64,000 bases of DNA, from NCBI GenBank assembly GCA_041686855.1, contig JAWLDA010000020.1, forward strand, positions 4,782 to 68,781. The letters are read 5' to 3'. This DNA is from JAWLDA01 sp041686855. GTDB lineage: Bacteria > Bacillota > Limnochordia > DTU080 > RSA5. Numbering within the stretch: position 1 is the first letter of the stretch; every line of letters starts with the position of its first letter. The notes beneath the pieces were generated by a model. The model worked only from the letters and a program-made list of their open reading frames with translations, did not search any database and was not told where the DNA came from. Positions 56,664 through 64,000 of this stretch are shown piece after piece. A program made the position numbers and the translations under genes.

Positions 56664-58355
56664 CTAACTAAAGAGCATGCCGCGCCGCCGGCGTCCCGAC
56701 CATACGTCGAGGGCGCCCATCCCCAGGAGGAGAATCAGGCCCGCGCCGACCGGCCAGTCGCCCCAGCGGGTGTAAAGCGTTGCCTCTCCCTCCCGTGCCG
56801 GAACTGTCGCTATGAGCGTACTCTCCACATCGATCGCAGCCTGTGCCTCGACGGCTCCCGTCGGACCGACGACCAGGGTCGGCCCCGTCGTCGCAGCTTG
56901 GGTAACGACAATTCTGTGCTCTGCCGCACGAAACGAGAGGAAGGCCCGCTCCAAGTGGGCGAGCGACCCGATCCGACTGAGCGCCGCTACGTAGTGGAGA
57001 CTTTGGGCGCCGGCGCGCACGGCGGCGCGCGCGAGCCGGGGGTCGACGACGTCGGAGCAGATCCCTATTCCTATGGTCGTGGACCACTCTGAGTCAAAGA
57101 GCCGTACGGGCCGAATCTCCCGCCCCGCTTCGTACTGTGCTTCCGCGATCGGAATCACGGAGATTTTGTCGTACACAGCATGCACGTGGCCCAAGGCCGT
57201 CACAATCTGAGCGCTATTGTGCTGAACCGAACCTCTATCACCCCTTGCTCCCCCTACTCCAGAAGAACGGGTGGTCCACCGGGGTAGACCGGCGAGGAGC
57301 GTCACGTTCTGGGCTGACACAAAGGCGAGGATCTCGGTCCGAAGCCTGGAATTGGCCAACGCAGCGATGTGCAGCGTGGTCTCCGGCCATACGACGAGGA
57401 TCGGTTGCGAACGCTCGGCTCGGGCCACCCCTTCACGCGAGAGCGCCAGCACTCGTTGGAGTAGGGCGAGTTGCCCGGCCTCCCCACCTTGTAATGCCTC
57501 GCGGTAATCTTGGGGGGTGAAACCAGGCTGAACCGCGACGAGGGTAAACGCGGTCGCTTGGGCGCTAGATGGGTCCGGCGCCTCAGCATCGAGGGGCCGC
57601 GAGCCCGCGAAGACCTCTGATGTGACTGTGAGAGATTCACCGCCGTAATTCAATGAAGATGAGAGATCAACCAGACTCCCCCTCGAAAAGAGGACGGCGA
57701 CAAACACAGCAACGGCCAGCGTTGTGCCACCCCGGGCGCGCTGGCGCTGTGCCCAACCCCGCACGCGGCGATCGGGCGACTCCGCCCACAGACGGAACGC
57801 CTTCAATGCGAGCAAGGTGACCCCGTTCATACCGACAATCATGCCGCTGACAAGGTGCACCCCTCCATAAGCCGCTACATCGAGCGCAAACGAGGACTGC
57901 CATTGCGTCAGACCCAGGTACGGAGCGAATCCTAAAGCGAGGGAGCGCCACACGTACTCTAACCCGATCCAGAGCGCCGGCGCGATCACGGCGGAGCGCA
58001 GGGGCCCCGCCGTCTGACCGAGCGTACACTTCTGGTAAAGAATGGCAAAGAAAAGAAGGAAAAACGTGAGCAAGAATGTGACGACGAGCGTGCCGGCGAC
58101 CCGATCCACCAGACTTCCGTCCTCAACGCTCAGGAGCGGATAGAATAAGCCGCCGCCCCACACCAAACCCCCGAAGAGCGTGCCGATCCACAGCCGGCCC
58201 AGGCTCGGACCGGGCGTCCGCCAGGCGGCCAGCAAGGGGACGAGAGCGATCCAGGCGAGCCCCGCAAGGTTAAAGGGCGGGTAAGCGAGGAGGAGCAGCA
58301 GCCCTGAGACGGCGGGAGCGAGGACATGTCCTACCGAGGGCCGGTAACGACGCAT
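56664..58355 (-). CDS. lnt: apolipoprotein N-acyltransferase
   Basis: Lnt adds the third acyl chain to lipoproteins at the outer face of the inner membrane, a step tied to outer-membrane lipoprotein sorting. The ATG complementary to 58353-58355 (GAGG 6 nt upstream) gives 563 aa. About eight helices precede a nitrilase-fold domain with the triad Glu in ILVVWPETTLHIAALANSRL, Lys in VYDKISVIPIAEAQYEAGR and Cys in IGIGICSDVVDPRLARAAV; VHNSAQ-type VQHNSAQIVTALG is also present. It follows panD by 1 nt. Lnt in a Firmicute-like genome supports two membranes. Confidence 0.95.
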   Translation of the reverse strand: MRRYRPSVGHVLAPAVSGLLLLLAYPPFNLAGLAWIALVPLLAAWRTPGPSLGRLWIGTLFGGLVWGGGLFYPLLSVEDGSLVDRVAGTLVVTFLLTFFLLFFAILYQKCTLGQTAGPLRSAVIAPALWIGLEYVWRSLALGFAPYLGLTQWQSSFALDVAAYGGVHLVSGMIVGMNGVTLLALKAFRLWAESPDRRVRGWAQRQRARGGTTLAVAVFVAVLFSRGSLVDLSSSLNYGGESLTVTSEVFAGSRPLDAEAPDPSSAQATAFTLVAVQPGFTPQDYREALQGGEAGQLALLQRVLALSREGVARAERSQPILVVWPETTLHIAALANSRLRTEILAFVSAQNVTLLAGLPRWTTRSSGVGGARGDRGSVQHNSAQIVTALGHVHAVYDKISVIPIAEAQYEAGREIRPVRLFDSEWSTTIGIGICSDVVDPRLARAAVRAGAQSLHYVAALSRIGSLAHLERAFLSFRAAEHRIVVTQAATTGPTLVVGPTGAVEAQAAIDVESTLIATVPAREGEATLYTRWGDWPVGAGLILLLGMGALDVWSGRRRRGMLFS

Positions 58356-58356
58356 G

Positions 58357-58728
58357 TTAATCCTCTTCGGACGGCTTAACTTCGGTCGGCTTATTCTCCG
58401 CGTCGACAAAGATCACCCGAGGCTTGTACCCTCGGGCCTCCTCGTCGCCGATCAACGCATACGAGATAATGATGACGATATCACCGGGTTGGCCGAGGCG
58501 AGCTGCCGCTCCGTTGAGGCACACATCCCCTTTGCCCCGCTCACCTGGAATCGCGTACGTCTCCAGTCGAGCGCCGTTGTTGCAGTTGACGACTTGAACG
58601 CGCTCGTAGGCGAGAATGTCGGCCCGTTCCATCAAGTCGATGTCGATGGTGACACTCCCGCGGTAGTTGAGATTTGCATCCGTCAGCGTCGCCCGATGTA
58701 TTTTTGACTTGCACAATGTTCGCATCAT
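58357..58728 (-). CDS. panD: aspartate 1-decarboxylase, pyruvoyl-dependent
   Basis: PanD decarboxylates aspartate to beta-alanine for pantothenate. It is made as a proenzyme that cuts itself between Gly and Ser to form the pyruvoyl cofactor; the site is NYRGSVTIDIDLM near residue 24. The 123-aa length and the segments VVNCNNGARLETYAIPGERG and NGAAARLGQPGDIVIIISYA are typical. Two Mets begin the frame; no strong Shine-Dalgarno separates them. It follows panC by 17 nt. Confidence 0.97.
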   Translation of the reverse strand: MMRTLCKSKIHRATLTDANLNYRGSVTIDIDLMERADILAYERVQVVNCNNGARLETYAIPGERGKGDVCLNGAAARLGQPGDIVIIISYALIGDEEARGYKPRVIFVDAENKPTEVKPSEED

Positions 58729-58745
58729 ATGACGTTCATATACCC

Positions 58746-59609
58746 CTATTGTGAGTGTGGAAAGACGATGTTGTCGATGAGTCGCGTCGCCCCCAGGTGT
58801 ACGGCGACTGCCACCATCACTCGTCCTCCAATCCAGGTTACAGGCTGGAGGGTTTCGGCGTCAACCACTTCGACGTACTGCTCACGCAGGCGCGGATGTG
58901 CAGCAAATACGCTGCGGACGGCTTGCTTGATCACGTCGGGGTCCTGGACGCCCCGCTCCAACTGCTCCAGGGCGGCATGCAATCCTTGGTAGACAGCGGC
59001 CGCGTCCTTGCGTTCCTCAGGTTGGAGGTACCGATTACGGGTGCTCATGGCCAGCCCGTCCGCCTCTCGCACCGTCGGAACGGCCGCAATCCTCACGGGG
59101 ATGTTGAGGTCGTCGACCATGCGACGGACGACAGCTAATTGTTGACCGTCCTTCTCTCCAAAGAACGCCACGTCCGGCAGAACGATCAGCAACAGCTTTG
59201 TCACTACTGTGGTCACGCCGCGAAAGTGCCCCTGACGAAAGGCGCCGCAGAGCCCGTCAGTCAGCTCCTCTACCTCGACAAAGGTCCTCTGCTCGCGCGG
59301 GTACATTTCTGTGTGCGAGGGCGCAAAGACGACGTCGACTCCCCGCTCCTCACAAAACGCAGCGTCGACGTCGAGCTCACGCGGGTACTTCTTGAGATCC
59401 TCATTCGCACCGAATTGCAGCGCGTTGAGGAAGATCGAGACCACCGTCACATCACACGCCTGCGTCGAGTGATCGATCAGGCTGCCATGCCCCTCGTGCA
59501 GCCCGCCCAACGTCGGGACGAAGCCGACCCGCTTCCCCTCTCGCCGCCAGGCTGCAACGGCCGAGCGAATCTCATCAATCGCGTGAATGATTCGCAACCC
59601 AGACGCCAC
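58746..59609 (-). CDS. panC: pantothenate synthetase
   Basis: PanC joins pantoate and beta-alanine using ATP. It is 287 aa, GTG start with a weak ribosome site. The HIGH-type motif reads VPTLGGLHEGHGSLIDHSTQ, where most family members have PTMGALHEGH, so both active-site His are kept but Met is Leu. Asn and Gln of SIFLNALQF, Lys-Asp-Gln of FFGEKDGQQLAVVRRMVDDL and the Arg of LAMSTRNRYL are kept. FGEKDFQQ has Gly instead of the usual aromatic. Likely active, with an atypical pocket. Confidence 0.96.
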   Translation of the reverse strand: MASGLRIIHAIDEIRSAVAAWRREGKRVGFVPTLGGLHEGHGSLIDHSTQACDVTVVSIFLNALQFGANEDLKKYPRELDVDAAFCEERGVDVVFAPSHTEMYPREQRTFVEVEELTDGLCGAFRQGHFRGVTTVVTKLLLIVLPDVAFFGEKDGQQLAVVRRMVDDLNIPVRIAAVPTVREADGLAMSTRNRYLQPEERKDAAAVYQGLHAALEQLERGVQDPDVIKQAVRSVFAAHPRLREQYVEVVDAETLQPVTWIGGRVMVAVAVHLGATRLIDNIVFPHSQ

Positions 59610-59659
59610 CTCTCACCGTTCCCCAAAGACCCTTCTCAAAAAATCTTAATACCGCCGGA

Positions 59660-60481
59660 TCAGCGCTTGCCGTACGAGTGCTCTTCGTCTGGGTAGACGC
59701 CGTCTTGCACTTCCTGACCAAAGGCCCGCACAGCCGCCTTCGCCTGCTCGGCAAGGTTTGCATACCGCTTCACAAACTTTGGCTTGAAATCTTCGACCAT
59801 TCCCAGGAGGTCGTGAAGGACGAGCACCTGTCCGTCACAGCTGGGACCCGCTCCGATGCCAATGGTGGGAATGGAGATCGACTGAGTCACCTCTTCCGCC
59901 ACATCGTCGGGAATCCCCTCGAGGACCAAGCTGAAGGCTCCGGCCTCTTCCAGCGCGGCAGCGCCTGCCAAGATCTCGCGGCGACCGGCTTCATCTCGTC
60001 CCTGGACTTTGAAGCCGCCGAACTGCCGCAATGACTGGGGCGTCATTCCGATGTGGCCCATCACCGGAATCCCCACCTCGACCATCCGTCGAACACTCTC
60101 GGCCACGGCCACACCGCCTTCGATTTTGACGGCGCCGACGCCCGCCTCCTTGAGGAAGCGCGCGGCATTTGCGACCGCCTCACTCACGCTCCCTTGGTAA
60201 CTGCCGAAAGGCATGTCGCCGACGAGCAACGCCCGCTTCACACCTCGGCGTACGGCCTTGGTATGGTGGATCATTTCGTCGACGGTCACCGGGAGGGTCG
60301 AGTCGTATCCCAAGACGACCATCGCCAGCGAATCACCGACCAAAACGCAGTCGACTTCCGCTTCATCGACGATGCGCCCGGTCAAGTAATCGTAGGCCGT
60401 CAGCATGATGATTTTGCGCCCGCTCCCCTTCATGCCCTTCAGCACGGGAGCAGTGATTGGTCCTTTTCGATCGGCCATCAT
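59660..60481 (-). CDS. panB: 3-methyl-2-oxobutanoate hydroxymethyltransferase
   Basis: PanB makes ketopantoate from 2-oxoisovalerate with methylene-tetrahydrofolate, the first committed step to pantothenate. It is 273 aa with a TIM-barrel: IIMLTAYDYLTGRIVDEAEV, VLVGDSLAMVVLGYDSTLPV, LVGDMPFGSYQGSVSEAVAN, AVKIEGGVAVAESVRRMVEV, VMGHIGMTPQSLRQFGGFKV and IGIGAGPSCDGQVLVLHDLL. Two ATGs open the frame, and the first overlaps the DUF2520 stop. Confidence 0.98.
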   Translation of the reverse strand: MMADRKGPITAPVLKGMKGSGRKIIMLTAYDYLTGRIVDEAEVDCVLVGDSLAMVVLGYDSTLPVTVDEMIHHTKAVRRGVKRALLVGDMPFGSYQGSVSEAVANAARFLKEAGVGAVKIEGGVAVAESVRRMVEVGIPVMGHIGMTPQSLRQFGGFKVQGRDEAGRREILAGAAALEEAGAFSLVLEGIPDDVAEEVTQSISIPTIGIGAGPSCDGQVLVLHDLLGMVEDFKPKFVKRYANLAEQAKAAVRAFGQEVQDGVYPDEEHSYGKR

Positions 60482-61410
60482 TCGCGCACCCTTTCAAAGA
60501 TGTTGCTCCGCAACAGATCTCGCAACGCGTGATGCTTCTCCTTAAGCACGTCGTTCTTCGCCTGGGCGACCTTCACTGTCTGCAGCCCTAAAAGGCGGTA
60601 CAGGGCTTCGAGACCCGGATCTCCCAGTGCCTCAAGGGCCGAGAGGTGGTCCCGTACAGTCTCACGGTCGCCGCGCTCAATAGGACCGGTCAGCGCGTCC
60701 GGCAGCCCCAGTCGGTCGACATTGGCGAGGGTTCCGCGCAGGAGGGGAATGAGTGCGGCTTCGGCATCCGTCCGAGGAATGCCGGCCCTCTCATATAGCG
60801 ACAAGCTCGCGTCGATCAGTGTGACAAGGTAGTTGCTGGCCACGCAGGCCGCCGCGTGGTACAAAGCTTTAGAGCCGGGTTTTATCGCCAGCGCCCGACC
60901 GCCGAACGTTGCGACCAGCGCTTCGCCGGCAGCGACCGCCTCAGGCGTGCCTTCGATGCCAAAGTATGCGCCACGCAGGCTCCGGTAACCGGTAGCTCGG
61001 TCAGCGACTGTCTGGATCGGGTGCACCGAGAGGAGCAGCGCCCGCTCTGTGCTCGGTGTGCGCATCACATCCGCCGACAAGGCGCCACTTGCGTGAATTA
61101 GCAGGTCGCGCTCGTCAAAGGGACGGGCCGTTGCGACGAGTTCGGCGCTCTCTTTGACCGCGTGATCCGGCACCGTCAGCAGCACGATGCCTGCCCCTTG
61201 CACCGCGCTACGTGGATCGGTCCCCGCCGTCCCGGAGCCAATGTAAGCCACGGCTTCCTCCGCCCGTTCGAGGCTGCGACAGACGACCCCGAGTATCGGA
61301 TATCCACGCTCCGCCAGGAGCCGACCAAGGGACGTTCCGACGCGGCCAGCGCCCACAATGGCGATCGCCGGCTTCGGCAGCTTCTCATCAGCTTCCACCC
61401 GTGGGTCCAA
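60478..61410 (-). CDS. Rossmann-fold + DUF2520 oxidoreductase-like protein
   Basis: About 310 aa, resembling a ketoacid or ProC-type reductase. The dinucleotide loop is IAIVGAGRVGTSLGRLLAE with GRVGTSLG in the glycine-rich turn; a helical C-terminal DUF2520 domain follows (YHAAACVASNYLVTLIDASL, DALTGPIERGDRETVRDHLS). Such proteins are regularly the first gene of panBCD operons in Firmicutes, where a separate PanE may be missing, so ketopantoate reduction is a candidate role but not shown. The start is uncertain: TTG at 61410 has GGGAG 8 nt upstream; TTG at 61425 is an alternative. Its leader holds a 21-bp repeat array. Confidence 0.88.
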   Translation of the reverse strand: MDPRVEADEKLPKPAIAIVGAGRVGTSLGRLLAERGYPILGVVCRSLERAEEAVAYIGSGTAGTDPRSAVQGAGIVLLTVPDHAVKESAELVATARPFDERDLLIHASGALSADVMRTPSTERALLLSVHPIQTVADRATGYRSLRGAYFGIEGTPEAVAAGEALVATFGGRALAIKPGSKALYHAAACVASNYLVTLIDASLSLYERAGIPRTDAEAALIPLLRGTLANVDRLGLPDALTGPIERGDRETVRDHLSALEALGDPGLEALYRLLGLQTVKVAQAKNDVLKEKHHALRDLLRSNIFERVRE

Positions 61411-61447
61411 CTGCACCACTCCCAAAGCGGCTCGGATCGTATACGCG

Positions 61448-61610
61448 GGGCTCGCGCAATGCCGCGCAGGGCTTGCGTAACGGCGCAGGGCTCACGCAAC
61501 GCCGCACAGGGCTCATGCAACGCCGCACAGGGCTCACCCATTGCCGCGCAGGGCCCATGTAACGCCGCACACAGGGCTCACCCATTGCCGCGCAGGGCCC
61601 ATGTAACGCC
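61448..61610. repeat. ~21-bp tandem repeat, eight units
   Basis: Units start at 61448, 61469, 61488, 61509, 61530, 61551, 61574 and 61595, each opening GGGCTC or GGGCCC and ending near GCCGCRCA. Lengths are 21, 19, 21, 21, 21, 23, 21 and 16 nt. The last four alternate two subtypes (A-B-A-B), so a ~44-bp dimer duplicated recently. The array lies in the transcribed leader of the DUF2520-pan operon. Confidence 0.9.
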
Positions 61611-61632
61611 ATTATAGCACACGGTGCGCACC
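61611..61632 (-). promoter_or_regulatory. extended -10 promoter of the pan operon with palindrome
   Basis: TGCTATAAT on the minus strand (TATAAT is the complement of 61611-61616) is an extended -10. The perfect palindrome GGTGCGCACC (61623-61632) lies where the spacer and -35 would be. Transcription would run directly into the 21-bp repeats. Confidence 0.6.
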
Positions 61633-61639
61633 ATTTATT

Positions 61640-63781
61640 GCCGCCCGACGAGGATATCAAGCTGGGCAGCGTAAGCTGGCGTGGCGCCACGGTTCGTACA
61701 TGTTTCGCACATGATCCGCACGCAATCCTAATAGCCCAGCTACGCAGAGTGGCCGCTCCCGCCACTCGAGCGGCGTTTTCACCAACCACCGTCCAGTGGC
61801 CGGTGTTACCATCCTCGTGGGGAACGATTGCACACTGGTGAGAAATCATTCCACACCAGGAGGGCATCAACACCGTTTTGAGCGCCTTTTGCTCCATTTT
61901 TGCCGCCCGACGACGAGGTCAGGTCGGGCGCGTGAGCCGACGGGGCGCCACGGTTCGTACATGCTTCGCACATGATCTGCACGCAATCGTTAAAGCCCAG
62001 CTACGAGGGCTGGCCACTTCGGTCACTCGAGCNNNNNNNNNNNNNNNNNNNNNNNNNNNNNNNNNNNNNNNNNNNNNNNNNNNNNNNNNNNNNNNNNNNN
62101 NNNNNNNNNNNNNNNNNNNNNNNNNNNNNNNNTGGGGAACGATTGCACACTGGTGAGAAATCATTCCACACCAGGAGGGCATCAACACCGTTTTGAGCGC
62201 CTTTTGCTCCATTTTTGCCGCCCGACGACGAGGTCAGGTCGGGCGCGTGAGCCGACGGGGCGCCACGGTTCGTACATGCTTCGCACATGATCTGCACGCA
62301 ATCCTAATAGCCCAGCTTCGCAGAGTGGCCGCTCCCGCCACTCGAGCGGCGTTTTCACCAACCACCGCCCAGTGGCCGGTGTTGCCATCCTCCTGGGGAA
62401 CGATTGCACGCTGGTGTGAAATCATTCCACACCAAGGGGGCATCAACACCGTTTTGAGCGCCTTTTACTCCATTTTTGCCGCCCGACGACGAGGTCAGGT
62501 CGGGCGCGTGAGCCGACGGGGCGCCACAGTTCGTACATGCTTCGCACATGATCTGCACGCAATCCTTAAAGCCCAGCTACGAGGGCTGGCCACTTCGGCA
62601 CTCGAGCGCTGTTCTCACCAACCACCGCTCAGCGGCCGGTGTTGCCATCCTCTTGGGGAACGATTGCACGCTGATGTGGAATCATTCCGCAGCAGGAGGG
62701 TATCAACGCCGTTCTGAGCGCCTTTTTCTCCATTTTTGCCGCTCGACGACGAGGTCAGGTCGGGCGCGTGAGCCGACGGGGCGCCACGGTTCGTACATGC
62801 TTCGCACATGATCTGCACGCAATCGTTAAAGCCCAGCTACGAGGGCTGGCCACTTCGGTCACTCGAGCGCCGTTCTCACCAACCACCGCCAGGAGGTCGG
62901 TGTTACCATCCTCGTGGGGAACGATTGCACGCTGATGTGGAATCATTCCACACCAGGAGGGCATCAACGCCGTTCTGAGCGCCTTTTGCTCCATTTTTCG
63001 CCGCCCGACGACGAGATCAGGCCGGGCGCGTGAGCCGACGGGGCGCTACAGTTCGTACATGTTTCGCACATGATCCGCACGCAATCGTTAAAGCCCAGCT
63101 ACGAGGGCTGGCCACTTCGGTCACTCGAGCGCTGTTCTCACCAACCACCGCTCAGCGGCCGGTGTTGCCATCCTCTTGGGGAACGATTGCACGCTGGTGA
63201 GAAATCATTCCACACCAGGAGGGCATCAAGGCCGTTCTGAGCGCCTATTGCTCCATTTTTGCCGCCCGACGACGAGGTCAGGTCGGGCGCGTGAGCTGGC
63301 GGGGCGCCACAGTTCGTACATGCTTCGCACATGATCTGCACGCAATCGTTAAAGCCCAGCTACGAGGGTTGGCCGCTCCCGTCACTTGTGCCCGTTCTCA
63401 CCAACCACCGTCCAGTGGCCGGTGTTGCCATCCTCTTGGGGAACGATTGCACGCTGATGTGGAATCATTCCACACCAGGAGGGCATCAACGCCGTTCTGA
63501 GCGCCTTTTGCTCCATTTTTGCCGCTCGACGACGAGGTCAGGTCGGGCGCGTGAGCCGACGGGGCGCCGCAGTTCGTACATGCTTCGCACATGATCTGCA
63601 CGCAATCGTTAAAGCCCAGCTACGAGGGCTGGCCACTTCGGTCACTCGAGCGCCATTCTCACCAACCACCACCCAGTGGCCGGTGTTACCATCCTCCTGG
63701 GGAACGATTGCACGCTGGTGAGAAATCATTCCACACCAGGAGGGCAACAACGCCGATCTGAGCGCCTTTTGCTCCATTTTT
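61640..63781. repeat. ~261-bp satellite array, eight units
   Basis: Units start with GCCGCCCGAC (or GCCGCTCGAC) at 61640, 61902, 62217, 62478, 62738, 63000, 63261 and 63521. Complete units are 260-262 bp, and unit 2 is cut by the assembly gap. Units differ by point changes and by two alternative middle segments (ending CGAGCGGCG or CGAGCGC). Each intact unit has a 25-nt near-palindrome with arms CTGGTGTGGAAT and ATTCCACACCAG around a C. There are no unique spacers and no steady reading frame, so I treat it as non-coding. Confidence 0.95.
62033..62132. other. assembly gap of 100 N
   Basis: Exactly 100 N inside repeat unit 2, the usual placeholder for a gap of unknown size. The flanking sequence is satellite on both sides, so the true number of units is unknown. 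Confidence 0.99.
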
Positions 63782-63969
63782 GCCGCCCGACAAGGAAGTC
63801 AGGCCGGGCTGCGTGAGCCGAGTTGAGGTCAGGCCGGGTAGCATGGACCGACGACGATATCAAGCCGGGCTGCGTGGGCCGACGTGGAGGTCGGGCCGGG
63901 AGGTATTGCCCGACGAGCACGTCAGGCCGGGAAGTATCGCCCGACGAGCACGTCAGGCCGGGCGCCCCT
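63782..63969. repeat. ~31-bp tandem repeat following the satellite
   Basis: About six imperfect units sharing CCGACGAGCACGTCAGGCCGGG-like cores (for example at 63909-63930 and 63940-63961), mostly spaced 31 nt. The opening of each 261-bp unit is one copy of the same core, so the short repeat and the satellite are related. No gene is visible from here to the window end. Confidence 0.85.
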
Positions 63970-64000
63970 CTGCTTCCTCACCCGAGGCACTTCCGCCTGG

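Noticed and set aside
62193..62717. Open frames inside the satellite, including repeated ~67-codon minus-strand frames starting MQIMCEAC
   Set aside because: They recur only because the DNA repeats. Unit length varies from 260 to 262 bp, so frames are lost between units, and no ribosome site precedes them.
61448..63969. CRISPR array
   Set aside because: Units are 21, 31 or 261 bp with no unique spacers, and no cas genes are nearby.

Overview
The window reads as a chromosomal segment of a GC-rich, diderm relative of the Firmicutes (Limnochordia-like lineages are one guess; the sequence does not settle the class). The Firmicute signal is the gene order comFA-comFC-flgM-csrA-hpf-secA-prfB-(csaB block)-ctp-minJ-like-uvrBA, which follows the Bacillus subtilis order, plus a CIRCE-controlled groESL operon, an EndoAI/EndoA (mazEF) pair, long-form HPF, YitT and a DUF2089 regulator. 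The outer-membrane signal is two signal-peptide-bearing beta-barrel-like proteins that end in phenylalanine, a full apolipoprotein N-acyltransferase (lnt) and an RND efflux pair. Nearly every gene is on the minus strand; only three (a lipoprotein, an aldo/keto reductase and an Xre regulator) are on plus.

Layout, left to right: 1-3.9 kb RND efflux permease (cut by the window edge) and its adaptor; 4.2-6.4 kb groESL with CIRCE; 6.4-7.0 kb moaC; 7.1-8.8 kb plus-strand lipoprotein and aldo/keto reductase; 8.8-11.5 kb the t6A cluster tsaE-tsaB-rimI-tsaD; 11.8-15.6 kb a receiver-only response regulator, the run GATase-asparaginase-DedA, and mazEF; 15.8-19.1 kb Xre regulator, sugar-phosphate isomerase, sugar ABC ATPase; 19.5-23.2 kb the two outer-membrane proteins with related long leaders; 23.2-27.8 kb HAD phosphatase, DUF4097, DUF2089 and an M1-type peptidase; 27.8-34.7 kb uvrC, uvrA, uvrB; 34.8-38.5 kb divergent deacetylase, MinJ-like PDZ protein, Ctp protease; 38.7-44.3 kb YitT, WecG, CsaB, DUF5693 and DUF2993 (cell-envelope block); 44.3-49.9 kb prfB (with +1 frameshift), secA, hpf, csrA, flgM; 50-55.9 kb comFC, M67 protease, cysteine synthase, sugar kinase, comFA, Nudix; 55.9-61.4 kb hexapeptide-repeat protein, lnt and the pantothenate genes panD-panC-panB-DUF2520; 61.4-64 kb non-coding repeats.

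Translation is tightly coupled in many places: stop/start overlaps (ATGA, GTGA, TTGA or 8-22 nt) link MFP-RND, the tsa genes, asparaginase-dedA, DUF2089-DUF4097, uvrA-uvrC-peptidase, ctp-minJ, wecG-yitT, csaB-wecG, DUF5693-csaB, DUF2993-DUF5693, cysM-M67, Nudix-comFA and DUF2520-panB.

The least explained parts are (i) an array of eight ~261-bp satellite units, each with a palindromic core, next to 21-bp and 31-bp tandem repeats and interrupted by a 100-N assembly gap; (ii) ordered motifs shared by the long leaders of the two outer-membrane protein genes, including an 11-nt Shine-Dalgarno sequence far from any start codon; (iii) a ~390-nt structured leader ahead of hpf with an overlapping upstream ORF; and (iv) a consensus mazEF promoter with a palindrome inside it.
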